Positions 42,814-46,240 of a DNA stretch of 46,240 bases are shown here, piece after piece. Position 1 is the stretch's first letter. The number at the start of each line of letters is the position of its first letter. The notes beneath the pieces were generated by a model. It was not told the DNA's origin. It did no database searches and was given only the letters and a program-made list of their open reading frames with translations. The stretch covers positions 1-46,240 of the forward strand of contig DATJBF010000024.1 of NCBI GenBank assembly GCA_035515475.1, written 5' to 3'. The DNA comes from DATJBF01 sp035515475 (GTDB lineage: Bacteria; Verrucomicrobiota; Verrucomicrobiia; Palsa-1439). Position numbers and translations under genes: made by a program.

Positions 42814-43671
42814 CTAGCGCCGCCGCCGCGGCCAAAGCCCGAAGCCAATGAGACATGAAAAGCCCACGAGGGCGAAGCTCGATGGCTCCGGAAGCATAAA
42901 AACGTCCGCGGTTATTGTCGACCCAATGAGGTTCAGGTTGTCTCCGCCCGCGAAAACGCCCCCGTTAAGATTGACCGACCCTAGAGTCATGCTGGCATCT
43001 GGCGCGATAAACGTACCGACGAGCGTTACATCATTCGTCACAAACAAGGCGGTGGCACCGGCAGCCGTGTTTAGCAAGTTAAACAGGACGTGATCCGGTG
43101 TCACGCCGCCGCTCAATACGACCGGCTGCCAAGTGGTCTGCAGAAAACTTACGCTGTTTGATACATTCAAGACGAAAATGTCATCAGGCCCGCCTGATAA
43201 AATGAGATAGTGGCCGCCGTTGCCAAGGAGGCTGATCGTCCCAATATTGGCGATAGCATAGCCGCCGCTGGCTGTGATGGTGGTCTTGTTATTAATCGTG
43301 CCGTACGTCGCGGTTGGCGTCAGACTGGCCGCATACGCAGAAACGCCGCTGATCTTCGTGGACACGGAGCCAAGGCCGCTGTTGACGTACGTTCCGTTGA
43401 CGGTGGGGGTAGTGATGAAGTTCTGTGTTCCATCCGGCCCAAGCCCGAGGTCCCCATTAATCGTCGTCGTGCCACTTACATTCAGTGAACCATTGGCATA
43501 AGCCGCAAAATTCTCGACCGAATCCAGAGCCAACAGACCTGGTTTAATATCATCCGCATAGCCGTTCAACGGCAGGGCGAGCACCGAAACCAATGCACAC
43601 AGGCCAAGTATGCAAAGGCTCGCAGTGAAGTTTTTCGGCCACCAAATCGCCCGATACCTAGTTCTCGCCAT
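42814..43671 (-). CDS. PEP-CTERM protein with choice-of-anchor-A-like domain
   Basis: 285 residues, ATG 43671 preceded by AGGAGG at six bases. Signal peptide FTASLCILGLCALVSVLALP. Body: FAAYANGSLNVSGTTTINGD, then LGLGPDGTQNF, DDIFVLNVSNSVSF, PDHVLFNLLNTAAGATALFV, GTFIAPDASMTLGSVNLNGG. This is the beta-helix-like pattern of choice-of-anchor A or ice-binding-like adhesin domains. The C-terminus LPEPSSFALVGFSCLIGFGL, then WPRRRR, is a PEP-CTERM sorting signal. Same export route as the neighbouring gene at 41481. Confidence 0.85.
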   Translation of the reverse strand: MARTRYRAIWWPKNFTASLCILGLCALVSVLALPLNGYADDIKPGLLALDSVENFAAYANGSLNVSGTTTINGDLGLGPDGTQNFITTPTVNGTYVNSGLGSVSTKISGVSAYAASLTPTATYGTINNKTTITASGGYAIANIGTISLLGNGGHYLILSGGPDDIFVLNVSNSVSFLQTTWQPVVLSGGVTPDHVLFNLLNTAAGATALFVTNDVTLVGTFIAPDASMTLGSVNLNGGVFAGGDNLNLIGSTITADVFMLPEPSSFALVGFSCLIGFGLWPRRRR

Positions 43672-43898
43672 CTCATGCCTCCTAATGAGCCACGCCCAGC
43701 TCATTTCTTCCCCTATCCAGCGTACTCGCACACCGCCAGATGTGACGCATCGTAGCAGCGCCGCGCTCCATTGCAAGCTTTTTTTCTGTCACGTCGCGCT
43801 CAAGTACCGTGCCAAATCCCCAGCGAGTGCCGTTTCGGAAACCGGATTCTCCCAGTCCTCACCAAATGAATTGCCCCCTCCTTTGCAATCGCCTTCTA

Positions 43899-45049
43899 GT
43901 GTGATGTCCCATAGATAGCTCTACAATAGCTCCGGTTGTGATATGCAGGCGGCATGTTCAAACCGGCAACTGCTGTCTGGATCGATGTCAATCAACAGAA
44001 ACGCCTTAAGCAATTGGTTCAGTCTGGCCAGACCCCGCAGAAAATCGTCTTGCGTGCTCGCATTGTGTTGCTCGCCGGCCAAGGGGTGCCCAACAACGCG
44101 GTCTCCCAGCAAGTAGGCACCTCGCGCCCGACTGTGCTTCTGCGGCGAGGGCGATTCGAACAGTTCGGGGTGGCTGGCCTGATGCGCGACGGCAAGCGCC
44201 CAGGACGTAAACGGGCTTTGAGTGCCGAAAAAGTCAAAGCGGTGGTGGAAGCCACGCTGCGCACCACCCCGACGAACGCAACTCACTGGAGCATTCGTTT
44301 GATGGCCAAGCCGCAAGGGCTGAGTCGAATGGCCGTGCAGCGGATCTGAAAAGCCCACAAACTCCAACCTCATCGGGTCGAGACCTTCAAGCTCTCTCGG
44401 TATCCGCAATTTGTGGAGAAAGTGCGAGACGTGGTCGGCATCTATCTGAATCCACCCGACAAGGCGCTGGTGCTCTCGGTTGATGAGAAGAGCCAAATTC
44501 AGGCGTTGGACCGGACCGCACCCTTGTTGCCCTTGCGTCCAGGGATTCCAGCCCGCCAATCCCGCGACTACAAACGGCACGGGACGACGACTCTGTTTGC
44601 GGCCTTAAGCCTGCTGGACGGCAAGGTCATTGGAGAATGCCTGCCGCGGCATCGCAGTCGGGAGTTCATCCGGTTTCTGGACAAGATTGATCACGAGACT
44701 CCGGCTCAACTGGACCTGCACCTGATCGTGGACAACTACAGCACCCACAAGAGTCCTCCCGTTAAACGTTGGCTCAAACGCCATCCTCGCTTTCACTTGC
44801 ACTTCATTCCGACCAGCAGTTCGTGGCTGAACCTGGTCGAGCGCTGGTTTGGCGAGATTACCCGCAAGCGGATTCGCCGGGGAACTTTCCAAAGCGTCAA
44901 AGAGTTGATCGATGCCATTGAAAGCTACTTGAACGAACACCATCGGAATCCCAAGAAATTCATCTGGACCAAAGACGCCGAGACGATTCTGGCCAGGGTC
45001 AACCGTGTCCAGGGTCAACCGTTGTAAAGAAGCGTTAGGGACACTACAC
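43899..45049 (+). mobile_element. IS630-family insertion sequence, 1,151 bp, inactive
   Basis: Bounded by imperfect inverted repeats: gtgtgatgtccc at 43899-43910 and gggacactacac at 45038-45049 (10 of 12 matches as inverted repeat). A TA dinucleotide flanks each end (43897-43898 and 45050-45051), the target duplication typical of IS630. It contains one transposase gene broken by a stop codon. Confidence 0.85.
43954..45027 (+). pseudogene. IS630-family transposase with internal nonsense codon
   Basis: One reading frame interrupted by TGA at 44347-44349, where the family has Trp in a R-(I)-W-K-A-(H/F)-(G/K)-L pattern (here RI-stop-KAHKLQPHRV). Upstream part: helix-turn-helix region (KLKQLVQSGQTPQ-like start, VSQQVGTSRPTVLLRRGRFE). 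Downstream part: DDE nuclease with Asp in LSVDEKSQIQALDR, Asp in LIVDNYSTHKS and Glu in SSSWLNLVERWFGEI. A single G-to-A change would explain the stop; no frame change is needed. Inactive unless the stop is read through. Confidence 0.85.
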
Positions 45050-45082
45050 TAGTACACCTGATCATAAGTTCTGAGCAGGTTT

Positions 45083-46218
45083 TCATGCACACGCTCGCAA
45101 CGGTTTTTCCATGTGTCGGCGCAAGTCGGCTACCGTGTAACTCCAGCGGATCGGCCGTGCATGTTTGTTGCGTTCCTCGAAGAAGTTCAACACGCGGTCG
45201 GAAAGTTCCTGTCGATTGTGAAAGTGATTTGGTGTCAGCGCCTTTCGCTGCAGCGGCGAGAAGATGATCTCCACCTGATCCAGCCAAGAGGCGTTGATTG
45301 GCAACCAATGAACCCGTGTTTCCACAGGCAGTTGCAAGTTCTCGATCCACGCTTCAATCTGTTTGGGAGCGTGGGTCGAACCGTTGTCCAAGATCAAATG
45401 CACCACGCGCACCCCTTGGCACCACAAGCTCCCAAAGATCATTTGCAGAAAACCCTGAAACTCGACGAATCGCTTGCGCTCAAAACAGCGGGCCATCGTC
45501 TGTCCCGTGTGCACCAGCAAGGCGGCAAACAGATTCAGAATCCCTTGGCGTCGATAACGGCAGCCCAAGCGCAGACTGCGCCGTGGCCCCGCCGCTTCTA
45601 CACCGCCGGTCACTGTTAGCGCTTGCAGGCAGGTTTTCTCATCCGCACAAATGATGATTTGGCCATGGCGGGCCAGTTCAGCAGCCTTTTCGTACAGTCG
45701 CAGCACAACAGCAGCCTTTTCCAGAAAACGGGGATCGGTCGGCTTCTGCCAATAGCGGTACTGCCACGGCTTGATCCGCTCTTGCTGCAGCCAACGTCGA
45801 ATGGTGGCCGCGGAAATGGCGGGAGCAATTCGACGATCGCGCACCCGCTGGGCCAACTCTGCCGACGACCAGCGAGACAACGGCCGTCCACTGTCCTGCG
45901 GCAACGTACACGCCAGGGCCGTCACTTGGGCGCGCACGGCAGAAGAAAAAAACGCGGTGCTCCGCTGCGTGTGGCATCCTGCAACTGTGGTCCGCTTTGG
46001 CTGGCCGCACGCCAACGCCGCACGGTGGCGGCGCTGCAACCCACGCGAGCGGCAATTTGCGGATGGCTCCATCGCGGATGTTCGTATGCGGCCAACACGA
46101 TCTTGGCGCGCACCACTTGGGCATGCGGCGCTTTGCGCAGTCGGGCCAGATGTTGCAGCCGCGCGTACTCTTCGGCAGTCAATCGCACGACGTGCTGCGG
46201 TTTGGGTCCCCTCGACAC
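45083..46218 (-). CDS. IS630-family transposase, two frames joined by likely -1 slippage
   Basis: The first frame starts at GTG 46218 (AGGAGG four bases upstream) with MSRGPKPQHVVRLTAEEYAR and a helix-turn-helix (HPQIAARVGCSAATVRRWR), and closes at 45922 after PRFFLLPCAPK. The second frame, from about 45952 to 45083, carries the catalytic domain: Asp in IICADEKTCLQAL, Asp in VHLILDNGSTHAP, Glu in INASWLDQVEIIFSPL. Homology passes from one frame to the other at seven consecutive T (45952-45946): re-reading one T turns CGT TTT TTT CTT into the second frame. The fused product would be about 377 residues, normal for the family. Confidence 0.82.
45946..45952 (-). promoter_or_regulatory. T7 slippery site in the transposase
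   Basis: Seven Ts on the coding strand at the junction of the two frames. A homopolymer of this length can support ribosomal -1 frameshifting or transcriptional slippage, both known in insertion sequences. A recent 1-bp deletion is the simple alternative. Confidence 0.55.
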
Positions 46219-46240
46219 ACAACCTCCTTGGCAACATCCC

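Larger units (their letters stand above)
45052..46240 (-). mobile_element. Second IS630-family insertion sequence, abutting the first, runs off the window
   Basis: The element begins right after the TA that ends the neighbouring IS and continues past base 46240, so its far terminal repeat is not visible. It holds a transposase in two overlapping frames. Confidence 0.7.

Noticed and set aside
43954..45027. TGA read as tryptophan
   Set aside because: Other genes use TGG for Trp and TGA as a stop; a point mutation in one transposase is the simpler reading.
1..46240. CRISPR array
   Set aside because: No regularly spaced direct repeats seen anywhere in the window.

Overview
The window looks like a chromosomal stretch of a GC-rich member of the Verrucomicrobiota, probably of the Pedosphaera/Limisphaerales kind. 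The evidence is an autotransporter-associated beta-strand repeat protein, a shared C-terminal module seen in two secreted proteins, two PEP-CTERM surface proteins, and the close packing of housekeeping genes with secreted-protein and phage-tail genes. The phylum call is inference from gene style; no rRNA is present.

Layout. (1) 1-5.2 kb: the C-terminal two thirds of catalase-peroxidase KatG cut by the window edge, a truncated aquaporin remnant fused to its end, mutS, and a stand-alone response regulator. A palindromic repeat sits in frame inside mutS. (2) 5.3-7.7 kb: a large secreted beta-strand-repeat protein. (3) About 7.8 kb: a 45-bp tRNA-Thr 3' half with no 5' half, a possible integration scar. 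(4) 8.0-34.4 kb: the core of the window, a minus-strand run of about 25 genes, many joined by four-base stop/start overlaps, encoding an extracellular contractile injection system (eCIS, a phage-tail-like particle). Read 5' to 3' on the minus strand (right to left): winged-helix-like protein, sheath, tube, zinc-knuckle baseplate protein, proline-rich protein, DUF4255 cap protein, AAA+ ATPase, two small proteins, two putative cargo proteins (one with DUF4157), membrane protein, tube-initiator protein, LysM protein, gp27-like hub, gp5-like spike, PAAR-like tip, gp25, two baseplate-J proteins, tail protein I-like, DUF6519 beta-helix fibre, and three small trailing genes. No obvious tape-measure gene is visible. 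(5) 34.5-36.0 kb: a sigma-54-type activator just upstream, the likely switch for the cluster. (6) 36.3-38.3 kb: tRNA-Thr(TGT), nnr (NAD(P)H-hydrate repair) and tRNA-Arg(ACG). (7) 38.4-43.7 kb: a secreted trypsin-fold protease with calcium-binding repeats, and two PEP-CTERM proteins. (8) 43.9 kb to the end: two abutting IS630-family insertion sequences, one killed by a nonsense codon, the other probably expressed by -1 slippage on a run of seven T.

How it works together. The injection-system genes supply sheath, tube, baseplate, puncturing tip, fibres, an assembly ATPase and cargo. The two cargo candidates share an N-terminal cysteine-rich motif, and the DUF4157 protein ends in what looks like a circularly permuted papain/NlpC-type hydrolase. 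The system itself belongs to a known class; the least described parts are the cargo pair, the embedded membrane protein, the missing tape measure, the pseudo-receiver activator and the possible tRNA-Thr attachment scar.
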